In this document: positions 32,799 to 44,978 of the stretch, piece after piece
How positions within the stretch are numbered: position 1 is the first letter of the stretch
How the letters are laid out: every line of letters begins with the position of its first letter
Origin: Hordeum vulgare subsp. vulgare
Lineage: Eukaryota; Streptophyta; Magnoliopsida; Poales; Poaceae
Direction: 5' to 3'
Length of the DNA stretch: 64,000 bases
Assembly: GCF_904849725.1 (NCBI RefSeq)
Contig: NC_058518.1
Location: 325,584,581-325,648,580, forward strand
The notes under the pieces: model-generated
Told to the model about the DNA's origin: nothing
Databases searched by the model: none
What the model saw: the letters and a program-made list of their open reading frames with translations, nothing else
Program-made: the position numbers and the translations under genes

Positions 32799-34530
32799 TG
32801 TTGGAAATATGCCCTAGAGGCAATAATAAATTAGTTATTATCTTATTTCCTTGTTCATGACAGTTGTTTATTATACATGCTATAATTGTATTGATTGGAA
32901 ACTCAAATACATGTGTGGATACATAGATAACACAGTGTCCCTAGTGAGCCTCTACTAGACTAGCTCGTTGATCAAATATGGCTAAGGTTTCCTAGACATA
33001 GACATGAGTTGTTATTTGATAATGGGATCACATCATTAGGAGAATGATGTGATGGACAAGACCCAAACTATGAACATAGCATATGATCATGTCAGTTTAT
33101 TGCTATTGTTTTCTGCATGTCAAGTATTTGTTCCTATGACCATGAGATCATGCAACTCACTGACACCAGATGAGTACGTTATTTGTATCAAACGTCGCAA
33201 CGTAACTGGGTGACTATAAAGATGCTCTACACGTATCTCTGAATGTGTCTGATGAGTTGGCATGGATCAAGACTGGTATTTGTCACTCCATATAACTGAG
33301 AGGAATCTCGGGGCCCACTACGTAATACAACATCAGAAGAAGCTTGCAAGCAATGTCACTAAGGAGTTAGTCAGGGGATCTTGTATTACAGAACGAGTAA
33401 AGAAACTTGCGGTAACGGGATTGAACTAGGTATGTAGATACCAACGATCGAATCGCGGGCAAGTAACTTACCGATGGACAAAGGGAACTCCATACGGGAT
33501 TGATTGAATCCTTGACATCATGGTCCGACCGATAAAGATCTTTGTAGAATATGTAGGAACCAATATGGGCATCCAGGTACCGCTGTGTTTATTGACCGTA
33601 GAGGTGTCTTGGTCATGTGTGCATAGTTCTCGAACCCGTAGGGTCTGCACACTTAACATTCGGTGATACTAGAGTAGTATTGGGATATGTACATTGGTGA
33701 CCGAAAGTTGTTCGGAGTCCGGTATGAGATCCTCGACGTCATGAGGCGCTCCGGAATGGTCCGGATGTAAACATTTATATATGGGAACTCCTTTTTTGGC
33801 TACCGGAAAAGTTTCGACTTTTATCGGTATTCTACTGGGAAGCTTCTGGATGATTCCGGAAGGTTCTAGAGGGTTTCGTAGGAGTCCGGCTATAAGGGGG
33901 CATCCAAGCCTCGTTGGGCTAGCCCCCAAGGACCCATGCGGTTGGGAGGGAAGAGTCCCTAAAGGGGAAGTCACCTCCCAGGTGCCTTGCGGAGGGAGGA
34001 AACCTCCCTAGGCCCATGCTCCCTCCTTGGAGGAGGGGCTAGGCCTGCGACCCAACCCTGCCCCTTGCCTCCTATATATAGTGGGAGAGAGTGAGGGGCT
34101 GAACACACCAATTCCCATGCCCCGGTGGCAGCCCTACCTCTCCCATAACTCCATTTTCTCCTCAGATCGGTTCTAGCAGCGCTTGGCGAAGCCCTACTGG
34201 CACTGCTCCACCATCATCTCCACTATGCCGTCGTGATGCTTGAGATCTCATATACTTCTCCTTCCTCTCTTGCTGGATCAAGAAGGAGGAGACGTCATCG
34301 AGCCTTACGTGTGTTGAACACGGAGGTGCCGCCCGTTCGACGCTAGATCGGGACGGATTGCGATTCGATTGTGAAGACGTACGACTACATCAACCGCATT
34401 ATATACGCTTTCGCTTAGCGATCGACAAGGGTATGTAGATGCACTCCCCCTCTCGTAGATGTTGATATCCATAGATTGATCTTGGGTGCGCGTAGGAATA
34501 TTTTTGTTTCCCATGCAACGTTCCCCAATA
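32799..34530 (+). repeat. 3' LTR of Copia H (BARE/WIS/Angela type)
   Basis: Start TGTTGGAAATATGCCCTAG; end near GTTCCCCAATA (34520-34530), where family members end in CCAACA. Length about 1.73 kb fits the group. A TATA-like CTATATATAG lies near 34072. Confidence 0.88.
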
Positions 34531-35322
34531 GACATAATTCGGAAGTAATGCATATAACGCAATATTGAAGACGCCGAACACACAAGGTAAAAAATGGTGT
34601 TGGGGTGATGCTTAGAGCGAACTTTATGGTCGAGACCCAGGTCGATTGGCCAGTCACATCTAAAATATGTGTCGAACTGGCTTGTTTCGGTGTTGAAGAG
34701 CGAAAAAAGGAAAAATACAGAAAAGTTATGCAATATGAATGACTCCCAGGGGATTGTAAAAATTGGTCTTTATTTACGATGAACTCATGACGTCTATCCG
34801 TACAATCCGATTGGCCCAAGAAACTATTACGGATACTTAAAAATAAAATTCTTGAGGAAAGGTTTATACAAGGCCTTTGTGAATGGCTTGATGGCCTTTA
34901 CTACGCCCTACTACACGTCTCCACCTTTGCTCTCCAGGAAGTCCTCCTTTAGAGGAGGTAGTAGTCAGCGAGCGGGCCTTTGTAAGAGAAGGTCTTGAGA
35001 AGTCGCCCAAGTATGTTAGCTTGACGCTGAAAAGGTCCTTGATGGTACATGATATTGTCCGAAGACATGTTTGACCATAGCTCGATCAAGCTTGATACTT
35101 GGTCCTTATGTATTTGGTCCCCACAACTTCTGATGATACTTTGAGCGTGAAATTCTGCCTTTGGGGCACGTATTTTACGGCTAGCAAAGCCTTGTTGTGG
35201 GGAGCGTATCCCTATTTGTGTTGAGTGCGGAAAGAATCCTGGAATTGTTGTAGGACTCGGGCTCGTTTATTCACCCCTCGTTCCTTAATGGCGAGTTGGG
35301 GCTTTGGAGGTGTATTGCCAGT
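34531..35322 (-). other. Left part of Gypsy E, no recognisable domain
   Basis: About 0.8 kb downstream of the protease remnant on the minus strand with many stops. Nothing recognised. Confidence 0.4.
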
Positions 35323-36059
35323 CTAGACTTCAGCTCCTAGAGCCGCTGTGTGTTCCTCAATTCGGAGTGATCGCTCAGTGTTACCATTGACAGTGATAAC
35401 ACCCTTGTGTCCCGACATCTTGAGCTTTAGGTATGCATAATGGGGAACGACGTTAGAGCGAGCAAACACTGTATGGCCAAGAAGTCCATGATAGCCACAT
35501 CCAAAAGGGATAATGTCAAAGATCAAGTCTTCGCATCAGAAGTTATCGGCGAGCTGAACACTACTTCCAAAGTTATGGTACCCTAGCAGCGGGCTTCAAC
35601 GCTGGGGATTATTCGTGAAGGTGGTGTTACTGTATTTGATCCTGGATGGATCGGTACCCATTTTCCTCACCGTATCTGTGTAAATCAAATTGAGGTCCCT
35701 CCCTCCGTCCATGAGGACTCTAGTAAGGTGGTACCCATCTATAATGGGGTGAAGTACCAGGGCCACTGAACACGCATTACGAATACTGGTCGGGTGGTCC
35801 GTGCGGCCGAAGGTGATCGGGCATGCCGACCATGGGTTGAATTTCAGGGCCATGGGCTCTATGGGATAGACATCCTGAAGCGCACACTGCCTCTCCTTTT
35901 TTGGTATATGTGTCACGTAGATCATATTCACAGATTTGATATCGGGAGGCAATGGCTTTTGGCCTCCATTTTTCGGCCTGCGAGGTTCGTCATCGTCTTT
36001 GCTGCGGGGACTCTTGCCTTGGTCCTCGGCTCTGGGTTTTCTCACCTATTTGATCACCC
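35323..36059 (-). pseudogene. Gypsy E aspartic protease region, broken
   Basis: At 36045-35596 the minus strand reads FGRTDHPTSIRNACSVALV, HLTRVLMDGGRDLNLIY, where active family members have MDGGSS at the protease site. The block 35526-35323 continues with FDIIPFGCGYHGLLGH and VPHYAYLKLKMSG. A frame change separates the two. The GRD replacement of the small residues after DGG may abolish activity. Confidence 0.68.
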
Positions 36060-38616
36060 AATAGTTACGATTGGTGTGGGTAGCGGTCTTGTTTGAGGTG
36101 TCATGGATCTGGCAGGGCCTATCTAGTATTTTCTCTAGCGCGGTCGGTCCCTCCCGATTCCCCTTAGAGGGTTTCTTCCGCGGTCCAGGTGTTGAATTAC
36201 TGAATCTGGCATTGACTATCGTTTCTTCGACCTCGCCGCCGTTGTGTCAACGCTTGTTCTTGTTGCGCCATGGATTCCCAATGCCGTCCTGAACTGTAGA
36301 AGTGTCGGGGTTTCCGGGAGGGCTGTTTTGACGGGCTAGCCAACTATCCTCGCCCGTGCAAAAGCGGGTCATATGTGAGGGACATTGTTCTCGAATTATC
36401 CTGCCCGAGCGTCCGAGATAGCCATTCGTCCGGGATATTGTTCCTGAAGGAGGCTAGTGAATCGACATTTGAATAGTCAGTGATTTTATTTTTTTTGGTT
36501 AGGAATCAGTTCCAGAATTGTCGGGATGACTCACCAACTTGTTGGACGATATGGCTCAAGTCATTAGCATCCGGGGGACGGACATAGGTGCCTTGAAAGT
36601 TAGCTCAGAAAACATCTTCGAGCTCTTCCCAACTCCCAATGGAGTTTTCATGGAGGTTGTTCAGCCAATGCCGTGGTGGTCCCTTGATCTTCAATGGTAA
36701 GTATTTTATGGCTTGGACCATGGAGGTCATCTCCTCGGGCCATATGAATGTGGAGAAGGAAATCTTCAGTCCACACGGCCGGGTCTGTTGTCCTGTCGTA
36801 TTGTTCTATATTTACGGGTTTAAACCCTTCGGTGAACTGGTGGTGCATCACGTCATCTGTAAAACACATTGGGCTAGCTGCGCCTCCGACATGAGCTACG
36901 TCATGTTGGAGGACGGATGGTATCCTGACCTGGTGCTGTTCTAGAACTCTACCATTCTAGTCGAACCAAGCTTGGTACCCATCCCGTCTAGTGGGATTGC
37001 GCCTTCTGGATCCATAGATGGATCTTGTCTGTCCTGCTCTAGCATTCAAGTTGTGCCGCAAGTCGAATGGGTATCTGGGTTGCGCTGTCTCTTTCCTTCT
37101 TTTGTGGACGTGCGCGTGGGGGAGTGTGGTGTCGTTCTTTGGCTTCTCCAGAAGTCCTATCCCGTCCTCAAGGGGGGCACTCTAGCTGGTCGTCGTGAGT
37201 GTGTCTCGGGGGTGCGGGCTCAAAGATTTCATTGTCAATTTGTGGCAATAAACGGCGGCGTGGGTAACTTTTCTTTGGCAGCTGCCATTCATAGCTGTAC
37301 CCTTCTTCGGCAACTAAGACTTGGGTCCATCTATCATTAATGGTGTCTTGTTTGGCTTTGATTTGCTTGTGTTTCATCTTGAGGCTCCGAGCGGTGGCTC
37401 TGAGTTGCCACTTGAACTGTTCTTGATCCAGCGGGTCTTTGGGGACGATGGAATCCTTGTCTGTGAGACTATCCTCCTCTTTGGAGTGAGGGAGGTTGTT
37501 GTTGTTTTCGGAATTGTCGAGGTCCTCGATTTTTCCAGATCCGTACGCCCCTCCGAATCATCGAGCTATTGTTTGGGGTCAGCCGGGTCAACGAGATTGT
37601 CTAGGTTGTCCGCGGTAGCGTTTTCTTTGGTGCCCATATTGCTTTCCCTACCCTTGTGCCCCTTGGGTTTTTTGCACTAATGCCGGTGCTTGGGTGGCTC
37701 GTTGCTGCTGTTTTTTATCGGGGCGTCGTGACCACTCTTCCGTGAGGTGCCATCATCCTTATAACCAGGTATGTCCACCATATACATGTATTGGGTGGAG
37801 GTGGCTGCCCATCATCCAGTGTGGGAGCAACAGTTGCGTCGACATCTGCATATATATCTTCGGCCTCATCCGAGGAGAATTCGAGCATATCAGTTAAATA
37901 TTCGATAGTGCCTACTAAGTGGGTGGTGGGTGGGAAACAAAATTTCTTGTGACCAACCTCGAGACTGATCGGAACGTAGGTCGATGTTAGGTCCTCTGTA
38001 ATTTCCATAGTTTTGATCTAGGCCAGCGTCTCGTTTGATAGCGAGAGGTCGGTTGGACTAGTCTTAAGGGGTTTTGGCGAAGTTGATTCCAGCGCGTCGG
38101 CACACAAAATGTGCTTGGCAGGGGTTGCCCCTGATCCTTGAACACCCTGGTTGGATTCGTGCTCGAGGTTGTATCCAAGGTGAGTGCTGAAACAGACACA
38201 AGTTCGGGGAGCAGACCCCAAGTCAAGGGTTAGGTGTTTCCGGGCTCATCAGATGAAGATGGGAGCCCATTGAGGACTAGATTGCCTCGGTCATCAGCGG
38301 TGTAATCTAGGTCACCGGACTTGATTCCCTGACCCGGGGCAAACCCGATGATATTGCTGAGGTGACCAGCCGCTTGGACATGCGGAACGGTGCTGCCGAA
38401 CGCGGAGAGCTGGTCGAGGATGAAGATATCCCCGGTGCTTATGCCATCGCTGGTGACCAACTGAGCCATTGATCCTTCAGGCGATCTTATAGTGGAACTA
38501 TCAAGGAAAGCACCAATGTCAATGTCAAAACCGACAGATCCTGGGTAGGGGGTCCCGAACTGTGGATTTTGAATTGATGGGTCAGAGGAGACAGAGGATA
38601 TGATATTTACCCACAT
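36060..38616 (-). pseudogene. Gypsy E gag, broken
   Basis: Open pieces on the minus strand at 38616-38230, 38008-37715, 37377-37168, 36869-36648 and on to about 36060. The best Gag blocks are FTEGFKPVNIEQYDRTTDPAVWTEDFLLHIHMARGDDLH (split here for length) near 36830-36720, then ENSIGSWEELEDVF and LSHIVQQVGES near 36640-36520, as in retrotransposon Gag domains. Stops and frame changes are frequent. It would form the particle core. Confidence 0.7.
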
Positions 38617-38721
38617 TCGGACCCTCTTGATGGAGGTAATACCCTACATCCTGCTTTGTTTGTATTTTTGATGGAGGTAATACCCTACATTCTGAGGACC
38701 CCTTAGTCCTGGACTCCCTCA
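38560..38721 (-). repeat. LTR remnant of Gypsy E with internal deletion
   Basis: The first roughly 27 bases of the LTR are joined to its last part (GTAGGGTATTACCTCCATCAAGAGG on the minus strand). The 21-base piece 38629-38649 is repeated at 38670-38690. The same LTR start recurs at 61495. Confidence 0.65.
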
Positions 38722-39191
38722 CCAAGCGTCTAAGCTTGCGGATGCCCCGGAAGGCATCCACTCTTTTGTCTCCATTCTATTGGTATGCCACTTATAGCTA
38801 AATATTTATTCATCACAAGATATGTGTTTTCCTTTGAGTGTTGTGTATTATAGTTTGCTTTTATTTTAGTTTGCGAGAATCATTGTTTCTTGGACACACA
38901 TATATGATAGAAACACATGTTCATCACAATTTGTTAGAATACTCTGTATGCTTCACTTATATATTTTGAGCTAGGGAGTTGCTCTAGTGCTTTACTTATA
39001 TCTTTTATGGCACGACGACATGTAGATTTTATAGAAATAGTTGTACTTCAATATTTTTTAGAGTCTAGGATATAGCAATGGAAATATGCATAGGTAATAC
39101 TAGTACAAAAGGATAGGTATTCAAGGAGGATATAATAAAATCTTTCATGTAGCTCACTAAAAGAGAACCGTGGGTTAATTAGATTGATATA
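38722..39191 (+). repeat. Piece of an older D-type Gypsy internal region (left copy)
   Basis: Homologous to 59165-59640 of element D (GGGGATGCCCCGGAAGGCATCC, then TCTATTGG, TATGTGTTTTCCTT, TTTGAGCTAGG). It is flanked on the left by the E LTR end and on the right by the D 5' LTR. A second copy with the same two borders is at 61496-61968. Confidence 0.75.
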
Positions 39192-40764
39192 TGATAAGTC
39201 TCCAACGTATCTATAATTTTTTATTGTTCCAGGCTATATTATTATCTGTTTTGGATATTTTATACGCATTAATATGCCATTTTATATTAGTTTTGGGTCT
39301 AACCTATTAATCTAGAGCCTAGTGCCAGTTTTTGTTTTTTCCACGTTTTTGAATATTGCAGATAAGGAATATTAAACGGAATCCAAACGGAACAAAATCT
39401 CCGGAAAGATTTTTCAGACCAGAAGACGCCCAGGAGGCTTGGAGTAGGGGGCAAGGCACTTGCCGGGAGGCCACAAGCCTGCATCGCGCCGTGGGGGGGG
39501 GGGGGGGCGCCCCTGGCTTGTAGCCCTACTGCAGGTCTCCTAGCCCTATTTCTTGGCCTATAAGTTCCCAAATATTCCCATATCGCCAAAAAGAGCCAGG
39601 AAAATACTTTTACGCCGTCGGGAGCCTCTGTTCCCAGGGGATCCAATCTGGGAGCCTTTTCCGGTAATCTGCGGGAGAGGGAATTGATCACGGAGGGCAT
39701 CTACATCAACTCCATTGCCCCTCCGATGATGTGTGAGTAGTTCACCACAGACCTACGGGTCCATAGCTAGTAGCTATATGGCTTCTTCTCTCTTTTTGAT
39801 CTTCAATACCATGGTCTTCATGATCTTCATGGAGATCTATACGATGTAATACTCTTTTGCTGTGTGTTTGTCGAGATCCGATGAATTGTGAGTTTACGTT
39901 CAAATTATCTATGAATATTATTTGAGTCTTTTCTGAATCCTTATATGCATGATTTCATATCTTTGCAAGTCTCTTTGAATTATTGGTTTGGTTCAGCCAA
40001 TTAGATTGGTAATTCTTGCAATGGGAGAAGTGCTTAGTTTTGGGTTCAATCTTGCGGTGTCCTCACCCGGTGACAGTAGGGGTAGCGAGGCACATATTGT
40101 ATTGTTGCCATCAACTATAAAAATATGGTGTTTTCATCATATTGCTTGAGTTTATCCCTCTACATCATGTCATCGTACTTAATGTCGTTACTCTGTTCTT
40201 CATCAACTTAATACTCTAGATGTAGGCATGAGTCGGTCGATGTGTGGAGTAATAGTAGTAGATGCAGAATCGTTTCGGTCTACTTGATACGGACGTGATG
40301 CCTATATGCATAATCATTGCCGTAGATATCTTCATAGATATTTGCTTTTCTATCAATTGCTCGACACTAATTTGTTCATCCACCGTATTATTTTCCTTTA
40401 TGAGAGAAGCCTCTAGTGAAACCTATGGCCCCCGTGTCTATTTTCCTTATTATATTTTCAAATCTATAAACCAAAATACCAAAAATATTATGTTGAAATT
40501 TATTTACTTTTGTTTCTGCAATATTTTATATCTATCTCTATCAGATCTCATCCTTGCAAATAACTCTGAAGGGATTGACAACCCCTTTATAGCGTTCGGT
40601 GCAAGAGTTTGATTACTTGTGTATGTACTACTATTGGGGCCTTGCTTGTTCCTCCTACTCGATTGAGACCTTCATTCTCAATAAACTGAGGGAAATACTT
40701 ATCTACTTTGTTGCATCACCCTTTCCTCTTCAAGGGAAAACCAACGCAAGCTCAAGAGGTAGCA
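39192..40764 (+). repeat. 5' LTR of Gypsy D
   Basis: Starts TGATAAGTCTCCAACG and ends CAAGAGGTAGCA. Preceded by ATATA (39187-39191). The promoter-proximal hairpin has arms 39470-39479 and 39515-39524 with one mismatch and a run of 15 G (39493-39507) in its loop. A TATA-like CTATAAG follows at about 39558. Confidence 0.85.
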
Positions 40765-40775
40765 AGAAGGACTTC

Positions 40776-40793
40776 TGGCGCCATTGCCAGGGA
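40776..40793 (+). other. Primer binding site of Gypsy D, tRNA-Asp type
   Basis: TGGCGCCATTGCCAGGGA, 11 bases after the LTR, resembling the sites of B and C with two changes. Confidence 0.7.
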
Positions 40794-41229
40794 GGATACA
40801 TAGCAAGATCACGCCTATCAAGTACCCATCACAGACTCATCTCTTGCAATTATTTTGTTTGCCATTTGCCTCTCACTTAACTCTCCCCCACTTCTAAAAA
40901 GATTTTCAGAAAATACCAAAAACATTTACGTTTTTATTTGCCCTTTTTTCGTTCGCCCTTTTTTGTTCGTATTTCCCGAAAACATAAAGGTGTTAATCGC
41001 TTAAACTTATGTCTAGCCTTGCTACTATCGCTAGTATTCATGAGAATAAAGTTCTTAACTTTAAGCGAAGGGAGGGAGAAAACTTAAAAGATGCTTGGTA
41101 TAGAATTTGTAATGCTCAAAATAGATCAATTCGCAGGCAATCTACTAACGTTCTCCTTCGTAATTTTTATGTGGGTATCTCTCCTTGGAATAGATATGTT
41201 TTGGACACCATTATGGGAGGAAACTTCTT

Positions 41230-41245
41230 GGGTAGCCATACCTTT
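41230..41245. repeat. LINE target-site duplication, left copy
   Basis: GGGTAGCCATACCTTT, repeated at 48235-48250. The last bases are shared with the T run of the LINE tail, so the exact length is 13-16. Confidence 0.88.
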
Positions 41246-41251
41246 TTTTTA

Positions 41252-44200
41252 GTGTAAGACTGTAGGATATAATCCTACTGCATGTATATATAAAGCCAAT
41301 AGTTACACCTGTACATGATGGGGAGGGGGGTGAAATGGGGATGGTGGCTACAATGTTATCTATGTTTTGCACCTTGCTAGTAGGCACACGGTGTCTAAGA
41401 TTGGAGAAGTCTTTTACAAACCGACGTCGCGAGGCCCCAAGAGATGGGGTTATTTGCTGAAAGCACTTGTTATTTCTTTCCTTCCATATACTCCAGGCTG
41501 CCACCAGAAAAACATCCATGAACATGTCCCTGGGGTGTGCTATCCTCTGATGTTGTAGTTTCTCTAGTCTATGTTGTTGTTCTGACCATTTGATGTTGAG
41601 CATATTCCAACAACGTTGGCTAAAGCTGCATTCAGAGAAGAGGTGTTCCAGCGTTTCCTCCATGTGTCGATCGCAAAGCATGCAGTCCAGAGTAGCCCCT
41701 ATGTTGTAATGTCTTCGTTTGAGCATATTCCTCGTGTTGAGCCTGTCCATCAGCAAAAACCATCCAAATACCTTGATCTTTGGGACACACTTTGTTTTCC
41801 ACAGCCATCGAAACACTGGATGCACCGTAGTCTCTTTGAAATAGAAACGTCGATATGCTGTCGTCTCAAAGGTGCTAGCCCCCCAAGAACACACCCAGTC
41901 ATCTCCCCTAGGGTTTAGCTACACTTCTCTGATTTCTTGTTGCATCATCCTGAGTTCATCATTGGCTTGTTCTGACAGGGGCAGCGAGAAGGCTTCTTGA
42001 AGCGAGCTAGTCCCCAAGAAGTTCTGAACCGAGGCATCTTCAGTTCTAGAAAAGGAGAAAGCCCGAGGGAACTTTTCTGCATATACGACATTGTTCCAGT
42101 TGTCTTTCCAAAATAGCTTCGAGAGGCCATTGTTGACATTGACTCGCGTTATCCCTCGGAACACCGGCATAAGTTTGGTCAGTTCTCTCCACCAGAAAGA
42201 GCCACAACGATCTTGCGCGTGGGGGATTTCTTCCCCGTAGTGTGTGTTCCAGATCAATGCTACCCATGGGATTTCTTTTCTGTTGTAGAACTTGTGAAGC
42301 ATCTTTAGAAGCATCGCGTCATTCTGTAGTTTGAGGTTCAGGACCCCGAGGCCGCCATTCTCTTTCGGGCGGCAAACTGCATTCCATGCTACTAGAGCAT
42401 TACTTTTGAATCTATCTTCAGTCTTTTTTCTCCATAGGCACCTCCTCGGAAGTTTATCAAGTTGTTCTACAATCGTTGGGGGGATTCTGAGAGTCCCCAT
42501 TGGGTACACGAGTAGCGACATGACTAGTGAGTTCATCAAAGCCAATCTGCCCACATGTGAGATTAGTGCCATGGCTGCTGTGATTTTCCTCTCCGCTTTA
42601 CAAACTAGCGGTGTCATATCCAGGACAGTAGGTTTAGATGTACCCAGCGGGAACCCTAGATAGGTGAACGGCATTGTCGCCTGTGCACAACAAAAGATCG
42701 AGATGATGTTGTCACATACCTCTTGTGTCACATTGATAGGAACTAGGGTGGATTTCTGATAGTTAATCCCGAGCCCTATCGTCGTGGCGAAGTCATCTAG
42801 TATCCTTTTCATTTTCGCCGCCTGGACATCACACGCTGGCATGATGATGATGGTGTCATCGGCGTATTGGATGACTGGAAAGTCAGCATCGCCTCTTGGG
42901 TCGATAGGGTGGGATAACAAGCCCAGGTTTAGTTGTTTGTTAATCTTTGTTTGGAGTATGTCCGCCGCCAGCACAAATATGAATGGTGAGAGAGGGTCTC
43001 CCTGTCTTACTCCACATCGGCAGGGGAATTGTTTACCAGGGACTCCATTCAGTAATACTGATGATTTTCCTGACGAGAAGATGCATTGCATCCATTGGAT
43101 CCATCTTGAATTAAACCCCATACGTTGCATGATGGTGATCATAGCCGAGTGTTTAACCGTGTCAAAAGCTTTAGCGAAGTCTAATTTAAGCAGTACTATC
43201 TCCCTTCGAGAGCTTTGACATTGGTGTATATACTCGAACGCCCATGCTAAGCAGTCATGTATAGATCTACCACTGAGGAACCCGTACTGGTTTCGATGCA
43301 CAATCTGTAGAATGATCTTCTGGAGTCGCTGTGCCAATATCTTGGTGATCATCTTGAGGCAGCAGTTAAGCAAGGTGATGGGACGATAGCCGTTCACAGT
43401 CTCAGGAGAAGCCGTCTTGGGGATGAGCGTGATGTGCCCATAATTCAGAGGTTCCAAGTTGAGATTACCTCGGTGGAATTCGTCACAAAGATCATATAAG
43501 TATTTCTTGATGATGTGCCAACAAGTTTTAAGAAAGGCTCCGTTAAAACCGTCTGGCCCTGGAGATTTGTCCGCTGGCATCTCTTTTACTACAGCGTGTA
43601 TTTCCTCTTTGGAAAAGGGGATCGTAAGAGCTTCAAAGTCGATGCCTTGTCGCCGTAGTTGCGTTAAATCAAACCGTATATCGGGAGATCTCGCCGCGCC
43701 CATCCTTGTTTTATAAGTGTCAAACAGGACAGCCTCCTTGCCGGCATGTGTCTCAACCACAAGCCCTGCATCAGTTTTGAGTGTAGCCACAAAGTTGCGT
43801 CGATATCGTTAAGTTGCAACTGTTTGAAAAAACTTTGTGTTTTCATCTCCAAACTTGATCCATCTGATGGAGCATCTCTTGCGCCAGTATTCCTTCTGGT
43901 ATGCTAGCAACCTGAGAAGGTGATTTTTGAGGATGCGTCGGAAGTTTCGTTCTGGCGTGGTGAGAGTACGTCGATCTTCGAGGGAGTCTAATTCTAGCAG
44001 CGCCTTGTCGGTGTTGATAGTTGCTACCTTAATCCGGGAAATACCACAACTCTATCTTCGTAGTGCAAATCTAACAGCTTTAAGTTTCTGACAGATTATC
44101 GCCGGTGCATCGCTATTCCGACCATGTTTGACGGGTTTGTTCTATGCTAGCGAGACTGTCTCCATAAACCCTGGGTGGGCAATCCAGTATGTTTCAAAGC

Positions 44201-44945
44201 GGAACGTTTTGTTGCGTGGAATGTTGGATTGTATTTCGACCGAACAGGGAATATGATCGGATACAGGCTGTGGCAATGGACGTACCAAAGTGTTGGGAAA
44301 GGAGGTAGTCCAATTCAGAGACATAAAGAACCAGTCGAGTTGTTTGAGCAGGGGGTTTAGCTGCATGTTCGACCATGTATATGCTCGGCCTTTGATTGGG
44401 ATCTCCGTTAACGTCTGCTCACTGATGAATTCATTAAACGTAAACATGTCGTGAATGTTACCTCCGGGTAGGTTGCAGTTCGTTGGTGCTCTAATGTAGT
44501 TGAAATCCCCTAGGATCAACCAGTCCTCAGTCGCCACAATGTCAAGATCAAAGAGCCAAGAAGTGAAACGAGCCCTTTGATCCCCTTGGCACGGGCCATA
44601 CATGTTCAATAGCTTCGAGGTATGCAAAGTTTGTGTTGATGAGAACTGGACTCCTAACGCGAAATCTTCTTCTACAAACGTAGTTCCTACAAATATAGAG
44701 TTGTTGCAAATCGTGACTATCCCACCAGAAGCCCCTCGGGAGGGAATATATGCAAATTTGTCGAATCGTTTAGGACACAATGTACGTAAGGCATGTTCAT
44801 CAAATGAGGGCATTTTCGATTCTTGTAAGCAAATGATGGAGCAGCTGCTGTCACGAATAGCATTCGATAGAGCTAGATGTTTTTTGGGCGAGTTAAGTCC
44901 ACGAATATTCCAACATAAGACGTTCCAACTACGCAAAAGTACCAT
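41252..44945 (-). pseudogene. LINE ORF2: endonuclease, reverse transcriptase, zf-RVT region; four in-frame stops
   Basis: On the minus strand the APE-type endonuclease comes first (44945-44142: WNIRGLNSP, CLQESK, LILGDFN, VSDHIPC with the catalytic N, E, D and H). The reverse transcriptase follows (about 43700-42500: [38 protein letters not shown], and the active-site QYADDT near 42860). Last comes a zf-RVT-like segment (41890-41500: FRWLWKTKCVPKIKVFGW, CMLCDRHMEETLEHLF). All parts stay in one frame, broken by TAG at 44142-44144, TAG near 44050, TAA near 43810 and TAG at 41919-41921. This protein nicks target DNA and copies the LINE RNA into it. The frame is still open at the poly(A) tail. 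Confidence 0.9.
41262..41278 (-). other. 3'-terminal hairpin of the LINE
   Basis: A perfect 7-base inverted repeat GTAGGAT/ATCCTAC with a 3-base loop lies 11 bases before the A tail. In several LINEs a 3' stem-loop is what the reverse transcriptase recognises; that role here is inferred. Confidence 0.6.
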
Positions 44946-44978
44946 AGAGATTCAAAGAGGAGGTGGGCAAGCACAAGA

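Larger units (their letters stand above)
27754..34530 (+). mobile_element. Copia element H, BARE/WIS/Angela-like, without 5' LTR, strongly decayed
   Basis: Leader, gag, protease/integrase and reverse-transcriptase remnants lie in the usual Copia order and end at a 3' LTR (32799-34530) whose start TGTTGGAAATATGCCCTAG is the signature of BARE1, WIS and Angela elements. The 5' LTR is missing: the leader begins directly after the A2 LTR. Many stops and frame changes show an old copy. Confidence 0.85.
34531..38721 (-). mobile_element. Gypsy element E fragment, minus strand (LTR remnant, gag, protease)
   Basis: Read on the minus strand from 38721: an LTR start TGAGGGAGTCCAGGACTAAG, a strongly shortened LTR (to about 38560), the CACAGTTCGGGACCCCCTACCC region that follows the LTR in this Triticeae family, gag (38.5-36.1 kb), protease (36.0-35.3 kb) and about 0.8 kb of further internal DNA. 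It stops at 34531 against Copia H. No reverse transcriptase or integrase is visible, either because the copy is truncated or because it is non-autonomous. Confidence 0.75.

Noticed and set aside
35794..37680. Plus-strand ORFs of 100-120 codons opposite Gypsy E
   Set aside because: Antisense to the gag and protease frames, which carry recognisable motifs on the minus strand.
42331..43716. Plus-strand ORFs across the LINE (for example 42784-43218)
   Set aside because: They are antisense shadows of the ORF2 reverse transcriptase.
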